A stretch of DNA of 64,000 bases, from assembly GCA_016703265.1 (NCBI GenBank), contig JADJCK010000009.1, forward strand, positions 62,001-126,000, given 5' to 3'. This document shows, piece by piece, positions 36,312-46,297 of the stretch. The notes under the pieces were generated by a model. The model had not been told where the DNA came from. It saw only the letters and a program-made list of their open reading frames with translations, and did not search any database. Numbering within the stretch: the first letter of the stretch is position 1; the number at the start of each line of letters is the position of its first letter. A program made the position numbers and the translations under genes. The DNA comes from a bacterium. Its GTDB lineage: Bacteria > Krumholzibacteriota > Krumholzibacteriia > LZORAL124-64-63.

Positions 36312-37889
36312 CTAGGCCTTCGGCGCCGCCGCCTTCACGCTGTCGCTCGCAAAGGCCGAATAGGCCGTGAAATTCTCGCCGAACAGCTTGGCCACCTGCT
36401 TCGCCTGCGCGTCATACGCGGCCTTGTCGGGCCAGGTGTCGCGCGGGCGCAGCACTTCGTTGGGCACGTCGGGGCACGAGCGCGGGACCATGACACCGAA
36501 CACCGGGTCGGGATCGTACCCCGCCTTGTCGAGCGCCCCGCTGAAGGCGGCGCGGATCATGGCCCGCGTGTGCTTGATGCTGATACGGTGCCCGGTGCCG
36601 TACGGGCCGCCGGTCCAGCCGGTGTTGATCAGCCAGCAGGCCGACTTGTGCTCGGCGAGCTTCTTGCCCAGCAGTTCCGCGTACACGGTCGGGTTCAGCG
36701 CCATGAACGGGGCGCCGAAGCAGGCGCTGAACGTGGCGGCGGGCTCGGTCACGCCGCGCTCGGTGCCGGCGATGCGGGCGGTGTAGCCGCTCAGGAAGTG
36801 GTACATCGCCTGGTCGGGGCTCAGCTTCGACACGGGCGGCATCACGCCGAAGGCGTCGGCCGTCAGCATGACGACGTTGCGGGGATGCCCCCCGCGGCCG
36901 CTCTTCACGACGTTCGGCAGGTGCGTGAGCGGGTAGCTGGCGCGCGTGTTCTCGGCCAGCGTGGCGTCGGCCAGGTCGCAATGGCGGGTCTTCATGTCCA
37001 TCGCCACGTTCTCGAGGATGGTCCCGAAGCGGCGCGTGGTCTCGAAGATCTCGGGTTCGGCGTGTTCGTCCAGGCGGATGACCTTGGCGTAGCAGCCGCC
37101 TTCCAGGTTGAAGACGCCGTTGTCGGACCAGCCGTGTTCGTCGTCGCCGATCAGGGCGCGATCCGGTTCGCTCGACAGCGTCGTCTTGCCGGTGCCCGAG
37201 AGCCCGAAGAACAGCGCCACGTCGCCGTCGCGCCCCTGGTTGGCCGAGCAGTGCATGCTCAGGACGCCGCGCTGCGGCAGCAGGTAGTTCATCACCGTGA
37301 ATATCGACTTCTTGATCTCGCCGGCGTAGCTGGTGCCGCCGATGATGACGGTCTTGCGGTCGAAGTCGACCAGCACGAAGGCCTCGCTGTTGGTGTGGTC
37401 GATCTCGGGAATGGCGTGGAAGTTCGGGCAGTGCAGGACCGTGAAGTCGGCCTGCCAGGTGTCGAGGACCGCCTGGTCGAACTCGCGGATGAACATGTTG
37501 CGCACGAAAACGTTGTGCCAGGCCGTCTCGGTCACCACGCGCACGCGGATGCGGAATTCGGGATCGGCGCCGCTGTAGGCGTCCTGCACGAAGACGGTGC
37601 GACCCTGCAGGTATGCCTGCAGCCGCCGCAGCAGCCCGTCGAACTGCGCGGGCTCGTACGGCTTGTTGTGCTTCCCCCACCAGACCTTCGCTTCACTGCC
37701 CGCCGACTTCACCACGAACTTGTCGTTGGCCGACCGCCCCGTGTACTGGCCGGTGCGCGTCACCAGCGGCCCCAGGTGCGACAAGTGCCCCTCGCGGCGG
37801 CGCACGGCTTCCTCGACCAGGGCCGGCGTGGCCAGGTTGTGGTACACGCTCTCGAGGTTCGTCAGCTTGAGATAGCTCAGGTCCAGCAT
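36312..37889 (-). CDS. pckA: phosphoenolpyruvate carboxykinase (ATP)
   Basis: 525 residues from ATG 37889 with GGGAG 5 nt upstream; the frame is open a little further back. It converts oxaloacetate and ATP to PEP, ADP and CO2 in gluconeogenesis. Motifs: GPLVTRTGQYTGRSANDKFV, RNMFIREFDQAV, HCPNFHAIPE, YAGEIKKSIFTVMNYLLPQR, the P-loop FGLSGTGKTTLS, LIGDDEHGWSDNGVFNLEGG with the metal-binding Asp residues, and TGWTGGPYGTGHRISI. Length and all motifs fit an active enzyme. Confidence 0.97.
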   Translation of the reverse strand: MLDLSYLKLTNLESVYHNLATPALVEEAVRRREGHLSHLGPLVTRTGQYTGRSANDKFVVKSAGSEAKVWWGKHNKPYEPAQFDGLLRRLQAYLQGRTVFVQDAYSGADPEFRIRVRVVTETAWHNVFVRNMFIREFDQAVLDTWQADFTVLHCPNFHAIPEIDHTNSEAFVLVDFDRKTVIIGGTSYAGEIKKSIFTVMNYLLPQRGVLSMHCSANQGRDGDVALFFGLSGTGKTTLSSEPDRALIGDDEHGWSDNGVFNLEGGCYAKVIRLDEHAEPEIFETTRRFGTILENVAMDMKTRHCDLADATLAENTRASYPLTHLPNVVKSGRGGHPRNVVMLTADAFGVMPPVSKLSPDQAMYHFLSGYTARIAGTERGVTEPAATFSACFGAPFMALNPTVYAELLGKKLAEHKSACWLINTGWTGGPYGTGHRISIKHTRAMIRAAFSGALDKAGYDPDPVFGVMVPRSCPDVPNEVLRPRDTWPDKAAYDAQAKQVAKLFGENFTAYSAFASDSVKAAAPKA

Positions 37890-38074
37890 GGTGACTCCCT
37901 GGTGGATGGCGAAGATCCGGCGGCGATTCGTGCCTGACACATATAGCGCCAATGAGCCGCCATGTCGATACGCGTCGATGACCGCGGGGCCTCGTCATCG
38001 AAATGAAAGCGGAGTATCCGTGTTGGCAAAAGTGTCCCACCGGACCCGGCGGGACGCGACAGCAGGGCACGAAA

Positions 38075-38103
38075 CGGCCCGGAGCCATGAAGGCGCCGGG
38101 CCG
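38075..38103 (-). terminator. hairpin after the coiled-coil gene
   Basis: Perfect 8-bp stem CGGCCCGG / CCGGGCCG around a 13-nt loop, 45 bases after the stop. No T-run. Confidence 0.4.
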
Positions 38104-38147
38104 ATTCTGTCCGCCATCCGCGCGGCAATCCGCACGAAAATCCGCGG

Positions 38148-39020
38148 CTAGTTCGATACGATGATCACGTACTTGTTGGCGCGGAACGCCGCCGGATCGA
38201 GGATGCGCAGCTCCATGCCGCCGTCATACTCGGACAACTCGTAACTGCCGGCCGGCTGCGTGCTGACAACGCGCGCTTCGTCCACGTCGAGGGCGATGGT
38301 CGCGTTGGTTTCGGTGTCCAGCGGCATGAACGCGCCGCCCTCGACGTTGCCGGTGGGCCGCAGGGTGCGCCCGATCCCGAGCAGGCCGCCCTTGGACTCG
38401 ATCAGGCCGGCATCCTTGAGCTCGTCCTTCGTGCCGACGACGTAGTACACGGTGTCCTTCTCGCGGCGAGAATCCTCAAGGTTCGCCGTCTGCATCTGGA
38501 TCGTCTGGTCCTTGGCGGCCACCGTGGTCTCGAGGTCGACCACCTGCGTCTGCAGCTCGGCCACCCGGATGGTCAGCTGCGCGATCTGCTCTTCCTTCTC
38601 GGCCACGTTCCGGCGCAGGCCGCGGATCAGCTTCTCCATCCCGGCGACCTGGACATCTCCCTGCTTGACCTTCTCCTCCAGCTCGCGGATGCGGGCATCG
38701 GCCTTCTCGACGCCGGCCTTGATCTCGGCGATGCGCGCGAGGGTCTGTTCGCCGCGATTCTCGGACAGGCGCTGTTCCTGCGCCAGCTCCGACTGCAACG
38801 CCTGCGTGCCCTGCTCGCCCAGGTCGATGTCCTGCAGGCTCTCCTGGATCGACGCCACTTCCTCGATGGCCGCGGCGTAGCGGGCGTTCGTGGCCTGCTC
38901 CTCGGCCTGCAGGGTGGCGAACTCGGCGCGGCTGCTGCCGAGCTTCTGGTGGTATGAGAACGACACGCCCACGGCGATGATGGCCACTGCCGCGAGTACG
39001 GGTAGGATGATCTTCTTCAT
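38148..39020 (-). CDS. membrane-anchored coiled-coil protein
   Basis: 290 residues; AAGGAG 8 nt before the ATG 39020. N-terminal anchor MKKIILPVLAAVAIIAVGVS. Residues ~30-190 are a long coiled coil of heptads (LAQEQRLSENRGEQTLARIA, EEKVKQGDVQVAGMEKLIRG, ELQTQVVDLETTVAAKDQTI). The end is a globular domain, TVYYVVGTKDELKDAGLIES then NATIALDVDEARVVSTQPAG and KYVIIVSN, seen in envelope proteins of the Bacteroidetes/FCB group (from memory). It probably spans the periplasm as a structural protein. The 20-odd bases upstream also hold the YkgJ gene end. Confidence 0.75.
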   Translation of the reverse strand: MKKIILPVLAAVAIIAVGVSFSYHQKLGSSRAEFATLQAEEQATNARYAAAIEEVASIQESLQDIDLGEQGTQALQSELAQEQRLSENRGEQTLARIAEIKAGVEKADARIRELEEKVKQGDVQVAGMEKLIRGLRRNVAEKEEQIAQLTIRVAELQTQVVDLETTVAAKDQTIQMQTANLEDSRREKDTVYYVVGTKDELKDAGLIESKGGLLGIGRTLRPTGNVEGGAFMPLDTETNATIALDVDEARVVSTQPAGSYELSEYDGGMELRILDPAAFRANKYVIIVSN

Positions 39021-39120
39021 TTCGGCACTCCTTGCCTTGTTGGTGAATCCAGAGGTATCCACAGTATGGGCCCGTTCGCGGGAATCCGCAGCCAGCCGGG
39101 TTCGCGACAGCGTCGACAGG

Positions 39121-39396
39121 CTACGTGCGCGGAGCCGTAAGGTCTTCGAGTTCGGTGAGATGCGCCATCGCGTGGTCGCGGCCATCGCCGCACATCTCGC
39201 GCGTGGGCCGCAGGGAGGCACAGACCGCCGGGCGGTCCGGCGACATGAAGATGCGGCAGCCGTAGTCGGCCTGCAGGTGGATGCAGGGGACGAACGCCGG
39301 CTTGCCGACCGGCATGCCGGGGATCGGCGACGAGATGGACAGGACGATGCAGCAGGCGCCGCAGCCCGGCCGGCACAATGTCGGGGTGTCGTTCAT
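39121..39396 (-). CDS. YkgJ family cysteine cluster protein
   Basis: 91 residues. Cys motifs at the N-terminus LCRPGCGACCIVLS, then FVPCIHLQADYGCRIF and RPAVCASLRPTREMCG, the eight-Cys metal-binding pattern of the YkgJ/UPF0153 family (zinc or iron-sulphur; binding type unsettled). Upstream of the coiled-coil gene by 100 bases on the same strand, but I cannot say they are an operon. Confidence 0.85.
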   Translation of the reverse strand: MNDTPTLCRPGCGACCIVLSISSPIPGMPVGKPAFVPCIHLQADYGCRIFMSPDRPAVCASLRPTREMCGDGRDHAMAHLTELEDLTAPRT

Positions 39397-39526
39397 CCCG
39401 TATGGTTAGTCCGGAACCGGGCGACAGGCAAGGCGCGCCTGCGCCGGCAGCCCGGCTGCCTGCGGGCTGGTCCGATCAATGCATACTCCCGGGCGACACG
39501 CCACCCAGCGGGCAGGAGGACACGCC

Positions 39527-40645
<1,119 letters not shown>

Positions 40646-40661
40646 GCCCGCGGCATCCGCG

Positions 40662-42068
40662 CTACTTCACCAGCACCATTCGCTGGCTGCGATTCCAGTC
40701 GCCGGTGCCCAGCACGTACAGGTAGCTGCCGGCCGGCACGGGCTGTCCGGCCTGGTCGCGCCCGTCCCAGGCTTCGCTGTAGCTGCCCGGCGCCAGGTCG
40801 GCGTCGACGAGCGTGCGCACGCGATGTCCACCCAGGTCGTAGATGACGAGCGACACGCGGTCGGCGCGGGCCAGGTGGAAGCGGATGGTCGTGACCGGGT
40901 TGAACGGGTTCGGGTAGTTCTGGTCCAGCTGCGCCGGCGCGAACGCGGGCACGGCGGCCACCGTGTCGAGGGGCAGGCCGTCGGCATCGAAGTCGTCATA
41001 GGGGTAGGCGCTCGGATCGTTCACGTCCCAGTCGGCGAGCAGGGTGTCGATGAGCTGGGCCAGCTCCTGCACCTCGGGGTCGGCCTCCGCTTCGGCGAGC
41101 AGGTCGCCGATGGCCAGCGCCTCGGCTGCGGCGGCGGCGCTGATCTCCTGCGGGTAGCCGCCCGCCTTCACCGGCCCGTTGTTGTAGACAGCCGTGCCGT
41201 ACAGCACCGCTTCCCAGGCGCGGATCGTGTGGCGCGGCGCCACGCCGTCGTTCGTGTAGGTATTCGTGGTGCCGCCCAGCTGGCCGGACAACGTCTCGTA
41301 GTAGGTGGCGATCACGGTCGAGGGGAAGATGCGCCGGATCTGGATGGCGCCCTGCGTGCTCGAGGGGCTGTCCTTATTGAGGGCGTCGTGCGTGACCGAA
41401 CCGGCCGGCGTCGCGATGTCCACGTAACCCGTCTGCAGGCCGTTCACCGTGACGCCGCCGATGACGGTGCTGCAGCCCCACTGTTCGCCGTTCCACATCG
41501 GCAGGTCGGCGATGCTGCCGCCGATGCGCACCAGGTCGCGCTGGCATTCCATCCAGTTGGAGTGCGCGTAGAAATCCTGCACCGCGTGCAGGGCCTTGCC
41601 GAAGACGATCAACGCCAGCGCGAAGTCGCGCCGCCAGCCGGCGGGCTTCGGGTTGGCCTGGGCCAGGCCTAGCAGGATCCCCCGCGCCGCATCCACGCGC
41701 GCGTTCACGGTGAGGATCGATTCGTCGAGCCGGTTGTTGTCGAAGTGGTCGGCGCTCAGCAGGTTGACGATGGTCGCCGAGTCGGGATGGCAGCCGGCCG
41801 CCCACTGCAGCCACGACGGGCAGTAGCAGTGTTCGCGGCAGCCATCCAGGTCGGGCAGGCGGCAGCCCTGCTTGATGTAGGCGAGCGCCACCCCGGGCAC
41901 GCCCTGCGTGGCCAGCACCTCGCCGGCCATGTTGGCGTGGCGGTACACTTCGAAGGCCTGGCTTGCCGCCGGCATGGCCAGGACGACAATCATGGCAACC
42001 AGTACGGTCACAGCCGGCGCCGGACGCGGCAGGCGCAACAGGCTCGGGGCGGCGTTCAGGGCGGGCAT
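40662..42068 (-). CDS. secreted Het-C-like protein with FlgD-like tail
   Basis: 468 residues from ATG 42068 (GAGG 5 nt upstream). Signal peptide with VTVLVAMIVVLAMPAASQA. The signature ALIVFGKALHAVQDFYAHSN is typical of Het-C/zinc-phospholipase-C-like helical proteins, preceded by DHFDNNRLDESILTVNARVD. The C-terminus is the beta-sandwich tail: LDQNYPNPFNPVTTIRFHLA, AWDGRDQAGQPVPAGSYLY and RMVLVK. Several Cys in CREHCYCPSWLQWAAGC. Exported, activity unknown. Confidence 0.78.
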   Translation of the reverse strand: MPALNAAPSLLRLPRPAPAVTVLVAMIVVLAMPAASQAFEVYRHANMAGEVLATQGVPGVALAYIKQGCRLPDLDGCREHCYCPSWLQWAAGCHPDSATIVNLLSADHFDNNRLDESILTVNARVDAARGILLGLAQANPKPAGWRRDFALALIVFGKALHAVQDFYAHSNWMECQRDLVRIGGSIADLPMWNGEQWGCSTVIGGVTVNGLQTGYVDIATPAGSVTHDALNKDSPSSTQGAIQIRRIFPSTVIATYYETLSGQLGGTTNTYTNDGVAPRHTIRAWEAVLYGTAVYNNGPVKAGGYPQEISAAAAAEALAIGDLLAEAEADPEVQELAQLIDTLLADWDVNDPSAYPYDDFDADGLPLDTVAAVPAFAPAQLDQNYPNPFNPVTTIRFHLARADRVSLVIYDLGGHRVRTLVDADLAPGSYSEAWDGRDQAGQPVPAGSYLYVLGTGDWNRSQRMVLVK

Positions 42069-42238
42069 GGCGACCTCGGTTCGGGCTGGGACACCGGACG
42101 ACAAATAACACGAGCAATTGTATCGCCATTCGGGCCGAAGTCAATCGTGGCGCCGCCCCGGTGGCGGACGCGCGCGAATGCTGCGAACATCTGTCCTTTG
42201 CGGGACCAACGACCAACCCCCTCGAGAGGCCATGCACC

Positions 42239-43285
42239 ATGTCGACCAGAGCCTATGCCGCCCCGTCCGCCACCGCACCGCTCGGACCGCTGACCATCAC
42301 CCGCCGCGAACCGCTGGCCGGTGACGTCGAGATCGACATCCTCTATTGCGGCGTCTGCCATTCGGACCTGCACTACGCGCGCAACGAGTGGGGCATGACG
42401 GTGTTCCCCATCGTGCCCGGGCACGAGATCCTCGGCCGCGTCACGCGCGTCGGCGCCAAGGTGACGAAGTTCAAGGTCGGCGACATCGCGGCGGTGGGCT
42501 GCCTGGTCGATTCGTGCCGCACCTGTTCCAGCTGCCAGGACAACCTGGAGCAGTTCTGCCTGGGCGGGCCGGTCTTCTCGTACGGCGGCCCAGACAAGCA
42601 TTCGGGTGGGCAGACGCACGGCGGCTATTCCGAGAAGATCGTCTGCGACGAGGCCTTCACGCTGAAGGTGCCCGCCAACCTGGACCCGGCGCGGGCGGCG
42701 CCGCTGCTGTGCGCCGGCATCACCACGTGGTCGCCGCTGCGCAAGTGGGGCGCGGGCAAGGGCAGGAAGGTCGGCATTGTAGGCCTGGGCGGGCTGGGCC
42801 ACATGGGCGTGAAGTTCGCGCATGCGCTGGGCGCGCACACGGTCCTGTTCACCACCTCGGAGGGCAAGGTCGAGGACGGTAAGAAGCTCGGCGCCGACGA
42901 GGTCGTCATCTCCCGCAACGCCGCCGAGATGGCGAAGCATGCCGGCAGCTTCGACATGATCCTCGACACCGTCTCGGCCGACCACGACCTCAACGCCTAC
43001 CTGGCGCTGCTGAAGCTTGACGCCACCATGGTCCTGGTCGGTGCGCCGCCGTCGCCGCAGCCCGTGAGCGTCTTCAGCCTGCTCCTGCCCCGGCGCAGCC
43101 TGGCCGGCTCGCTCATCGGCGGCGTCGCGGAGACGCAGGAAATGCTCGATTTCTGCGGCAAGCACGACGTGATGTGCGATATCGAGATCATCCGGATGCA
43201 GGAGATCAACGAGGCGTACGAGCGCATGCTCAAGAGCGACGTGAAGTACCGCTTCGTGATCGACATGGCTTCATTGAAGGCCTAG
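42239..43285 (+). CDS. NAD(P)-dependent zinc alcohol dehydrogenase (YahK/AdhA type)
   Basis: 348 residues from ATG 42239; the open frame upstream is not part of it. Catalytic zinc ligands: YCGVCHSDLHYARNEWG (Cys), VPGHEILGRV (His-Glu). Structural zinc: DSCRTCSSCQDNLEQFC. Nucleotide site: GIVGLGGLGHMGVKFAHALG. Substrate pocket: PLLCAGITTWSPL. It oxidises primary alcohols or reduces aldehydes, probably with NADP by family resemblance to YahK. Confidence 0.93.
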   Translation: MSTRAYAAPSATAPLGPLTITRREPLAGDVEIDILYCGVCHSDLHYARNEWGMTVFPIVPGHEILGRVTRVGAKVTKFKVGDIAAVGCLVDSCRTCSSCQDNLEQFCLGGPVFSYGGPDKHSGGQTHGGYSEKIVCDEAFTLKVPANLDPARAAPLLCAGITTWSPLRKWGAGKGRKVGIVGLGGLGHMGVKFAHALGAHTVLFTTSEGKVEDGKKLGADEVVISRNAAEMAKHAGSFDMILDTVSADHDLNAYLALLKLDATMVLVGAPPSPQPVSVFSLLLPRRSLAGSLIGGVAETQEMLDFCGKHDVMCDIEIIRMQEINEAYERMLKSDVKYRFVIDMASLKA

Positions 43286-43313
43286 ATGCCCGTAAGCCTT
43301 CGACTGCGGGCCG

Positions 43314-45290
43314 TCATCCTTCGATGGCGGCCCGCAATTTTGCCGCCAGGTCGACCATCCGGTACGGCTTCTGTACGAAACCCGTGACGCCGGCGCCCTC
43401 GAAGCGCAGCGCCAGGTCGTGCTCGTCGTATCCGCTCGAGAGCAGGACCGGCGTCTTCAGGCCCAGGGCGTGGATCCGCGTCAGCGTCTCGGCGCCGTCC
43501 AACCCCGGCATGGTCAGGTCCAGCAGCACGCAGGCGAACTGGTCGTGGCCCGCGGCGGCCGAGCGGCGCAGGATCTCGACGGCCTCGGCGCCGTCGCCGG
43601 CGGTGACGACCCCGAAGCCCATCCTCTCGAGGAACCGTTGCGCGACCAGGCGCACCGTTTCCTCGTCATCGACCACCAGCACGGTGCCGGAGCCCCGCCA
43701 CGCCGAAGCTGCGCTGACTGGCGTGGCGTCGAGCGCGGGCGGACCCTCGCTGGCCGGCAACAACACGCGCACGCGTGTCCCGGCGCCGGGCGCACTTTCG
43801 ACCGTGATGCCGCCCAGGTGGCCACGCACGATACCGAGCACGGCTGCCAGTCCCAGGCCGCGACCGGCGAGCTTGGTCGAGTAGAACGGCTCGAACATGC
43901 GCGCGACCGTCGAGTCATCCATGCCGCAGCCGTCGTCGGCCACTTCCAGGTACACGTACGACCCGACCGGCGCGCGCGCGTCGGCGCGGGCCAGGTCAAG
44001 TTGCGCCCGGTCGCACTCCATGGTCCCGGTTGTCAGGGTGACCAGGCCGCTCCGTTCGCCGAGCGATTCCGCAGCGTTGATCACCAGGTTCATGACGACC
44101 TGGCTGATCTGGGTGGCGTCGGCCTCGATCGCCGGCAGGCGGGCCGCGAAGTCGCGCCTCAGGACCACCGACCTGGGGATCGCCAGAGCCACCATCTTCT
44201 CCGTGTCGCCGATCAACGCGTGCAGGTCGAGCCGGCTCACCTCGATCCGGCTCTTGCCCGTGTAGGCCAGCAGCTGGCGACACAGGTCGGCGGCCCGCTG
44301 GCCCGCCTGGATGATCGCCAGCAGGCATTCGTGGGCCGGCGAGGTGTCCGGGATGTCGGCCAGGGCCAGGTCCGCATTGCCGGTGATACCGAACAGGAGG
44401 TTGTTGAAGTCGTGCGCGATGCCGCCGGCCAGCACCCCCAGGCTCTCGAGCTTCTGGGTCTGCTGCACCTGCATCTCGAAGCGCTGTCGTTCGTCTTCGG
44501 CAAGTCGGCGCTCGGTAATGTCCTGGATCACGCCGAACATGCGGGCCACCTGGCCGGCCGGGGCGAACTCGAGCTCGCCCACGCCATGCACCCAGCGGAC
44601 CGCTCCGTCGGCCGGCCGCACGATGCGGTACTCGCGGTCAAACGCCTCGCCGGCGCCGACCACCCGCTCCTGGAAGTAGCGGGTCATGCCTTCGCGATCG
44701 TCAGGATGCACGAGCTCGACCCAGCCCTCGACTGTCTTCGCGAACGAGGCGTCGATGCCGAACAGCGCATCAAGGGCCTCGGAGCTCGCCCACTCGCCGG
44801 TCGCGACATCAAGCTCGTAGTGACCGAGCCGCGCCAGTCGCTGTGACTGCCTGAGCTTGGATTCGCTGGTGCGCAGGGCGCGCTCGGCCTCGAGCCGTTC
44901 GGTCGCACTGCGGAAGATGCCGAGCAGGCAGGGCCGGCCGTCGAATCGGGTCAGCCGCGAACTGATGTCGGCACGGAACACCGAGCCGTCCCGGCGCCGC
45001 ACCGGGACCTCCGACACCAGTTCGACCTTTCCTTCGACCTGCTGGGCGAAGTTGGCACGGGCACGCTCCAGCCAGTCCGCCGGATGGATATCGGCGATGG
45101 AGAGCTGCAGCAGTTCTTCGCACGTGTAGCCGAGCATGGTGCAGATGCGCGGGTTGGCCAGGACGAAGCGGCCCGTCTCCACGTCGGCCACCAGCAGGCC
45201 GTCCGTCGCGTCCTCGAACAAGGTGCGGTAGCTCGCATCACCCGCGCGCGGTGACGATCCTGAGTCACGGCAATCCCTGGCTTCACTCAT
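43314..45290 (-). CDS. hybrid sensor histidine kinase (PAS-PAS-HisKA-HATPase-REC)
   Basis: 658 residues from ATG 45290; a GTG nine codons earlier is possible. Two PAS domains: SYRTLFEDATDGLLVADVET and ASSEALDALFGIDASFAKTV, with GVIQDITERRLAE as the PAC end. HisKA dimerisation: KLESLGVLAGGIAHDFNNLL (phosphoacceptor His in AHDFNN). HATPase: NLVINAAESL, DDGCGMDDSTVARMFEPFYS, GRGLGLAAVLGI. REC: TVLVVDDEETVRLVAQRFLE and FACVLLDLTMPGLDGAETLT (Asp receiver), FVQKPYRMVDL. No membrane segment, so cytosolic. No partner gene beside it; the receiver is built in. Confidence 0.92.
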   Translation of the reverse strand: MSEARDCRDSGSSPRAGDASYRTLFEDATDGLLVADVETGRFVLANPRICTMLGYTCEELLQLSIADIHPADWLERARANFAQQVEGKVELVSEVPVRRRDGSVFRADISSRLTRFDGRPCLLGIFRSATERLEAERALRTSESKLRQSQRLARLGHYELDVATGEWASSEALDALFGIDASFAKTVEGWVELVHPDDREGMTRYFQERVVGAGEAFDREYRIVRPADGAVRWVHGVGELEFAPAGQVARMFGVIQDITERRLAEDERQRFEMQVQQTQKLESLGVLAGGIAHDFNNLLFGITGNADLALADIPDTSPAHECLLAIIQAGQRAADLCRQLLAYTGKSRIEVSRLDLHALIGDTEKMVALAIPRSVVLRRDFAARLPAIEADATQISQVVMNLVINAAESLGERSGLVTLTTGTMECDRAQLDLARADARAPVGSYVYLEVADDGCGMDDSTVARMFEPFYSTKLAGRGLGLAAVLGIVRGHLGGITVESAPGAGTRVRVLLPASEGPPALDATPVSAASAWRGSGTVLVVDDEETVRLVAQRFLERMGFGVVTAGDGAEAVEILRRSAAAGHDQFACVLLDLTMPGLDGAETLTRIHALGLKTPVLLSSGYDEHDLALRFEGAGVTGFVQKPYRMVDLAAKLRAAIEG

Positions 45291-45365
45291 GACCGCTGGG
45301 CTCCCTGCAGCCGGCACGACAGCCGGCCTCTCGGATGATGATCACCGTTGCCGGGCCATCCATGT

Positions 45366-46211
45366 TCAGCGCCGCCAGACCAGCAGCCGGGCGCGGCTGA
45401 GGTCGTGCAGCTCCACCGTCTCGTCCGGCGGGAAGCCGGGAACGTCGAAGCTGTTGCTGATGAACAGGGAGCCCGGTCGCATCTCGCGCCGCACCTTTTC
45501 CCACAGGCGCGGCATGGGCGCGGGCGAAAGGTACGCATAGACGACATCGTATCCGGACAGGTCGGTTTCCCAGATGCTGCCGAGCCGGACCTCGGCCCTG
45601 CGGGACAGCCGCAACCGGCTCACCAGGAAATTCAGCGGCGCCATCTCGACGCCGGACACCACCAGGTCGGGGCGCGCCGCCTTGAGCCGCAGCAGCCAGC
45701 CGCCGAGCCCGCAACCGAGGTCGATCACCTTCAGGCCCGGACGCTCCGGCAGGCGCTGCACGACGGCGTCGACCGCCGCGCTGCTGGACAGGTAGAGCGG
45801 CACCCGCGTGCGCAGGCTGCCGAGCGACGTCAGCGCGAGCACCGCGAATCCCGCCAGGTACCAGCCCGGGTGGATGGTCAGGTGGCGCGCCAGTCCGATC
45901 ACCGGGAAGAACGCGGCATTGATGAGCTGCCACCACAGCGGTTGACGCAGCGCGCGGGAGACGACGAACGCCACCACCGCCTGGATGCCGAGCACGACGG
46001 CCGTCGGCCAGTCCAGGACCAGGCCGGGAGCGGCCACCACCCAGGCAGCCGCCTGGGCCATCAGCGCCACGGCGCCCGGGGGCCAACGGCGCCACGCCGC
46101 CGTGGCCGGAGTCTTGTTCCTGTCGCGACGCTTCAAGGAAGCCGTTCCCTTTGCCCGGATCTCCCGCCGGCGCCGCTGCAAAAACCTGCGCGGCGGGCAC
46201 CCGGCGATCAT
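45366..46211 (-). CDS. membrane-anchored SAM-dependent methyltransferase
   Basis: 281 residues. The first 30 residues are very basic. Two to four hydrophobic stretches follow (VVAAPGLVLDWPTAVVLGIQ, AFFPVIGLARHLTIHPGWYL). The C-terminal half is a class I methyltransferase: VIDLGCGLGGWLLRLKAARP (motif I), VSGVEMAPLNFLVSRLRL and ETDLSGYDVVYAYLSPAPMP. A methyltransferase tethered to the membrane suggests a lipid, quinone or envelope-protein substrate. Start uncertain. Confidence 0.75.
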   Translation of the reverse strand: MIAGCPPRRFLQRRRREIRAKGTASLKRRDRNKTPATAAWRRWPPGAVALMAQAAAWVVAAPGLVLDWPTAVVLGIQAVVAFVVSRALRQPLWWQLINAAFFPVIGLARHLTIHPGWYLAGFAVLALTSLGSLRTRVPLYLSSSAAVDAVVQRLPERPGLKVIDLGCGLGGWLLRLKAARPDLVVSGVEMAPLNFLVSRLRLSRRAEVRLGSIWETDLSGYDVVYAYLSPAPMPRLWEKVRREMRPGSLFISNSFDVPGFPPDETVELHDLSRARLLVWRR

Positions 46212-46297
46212 GGCATGCCCTTCGCAGGCGCGTCAACGCTCGCCGCCGTGCTATGTTGCACTGCGCTGCAAGAGCCATTCCGACCCGGGAGACGCGC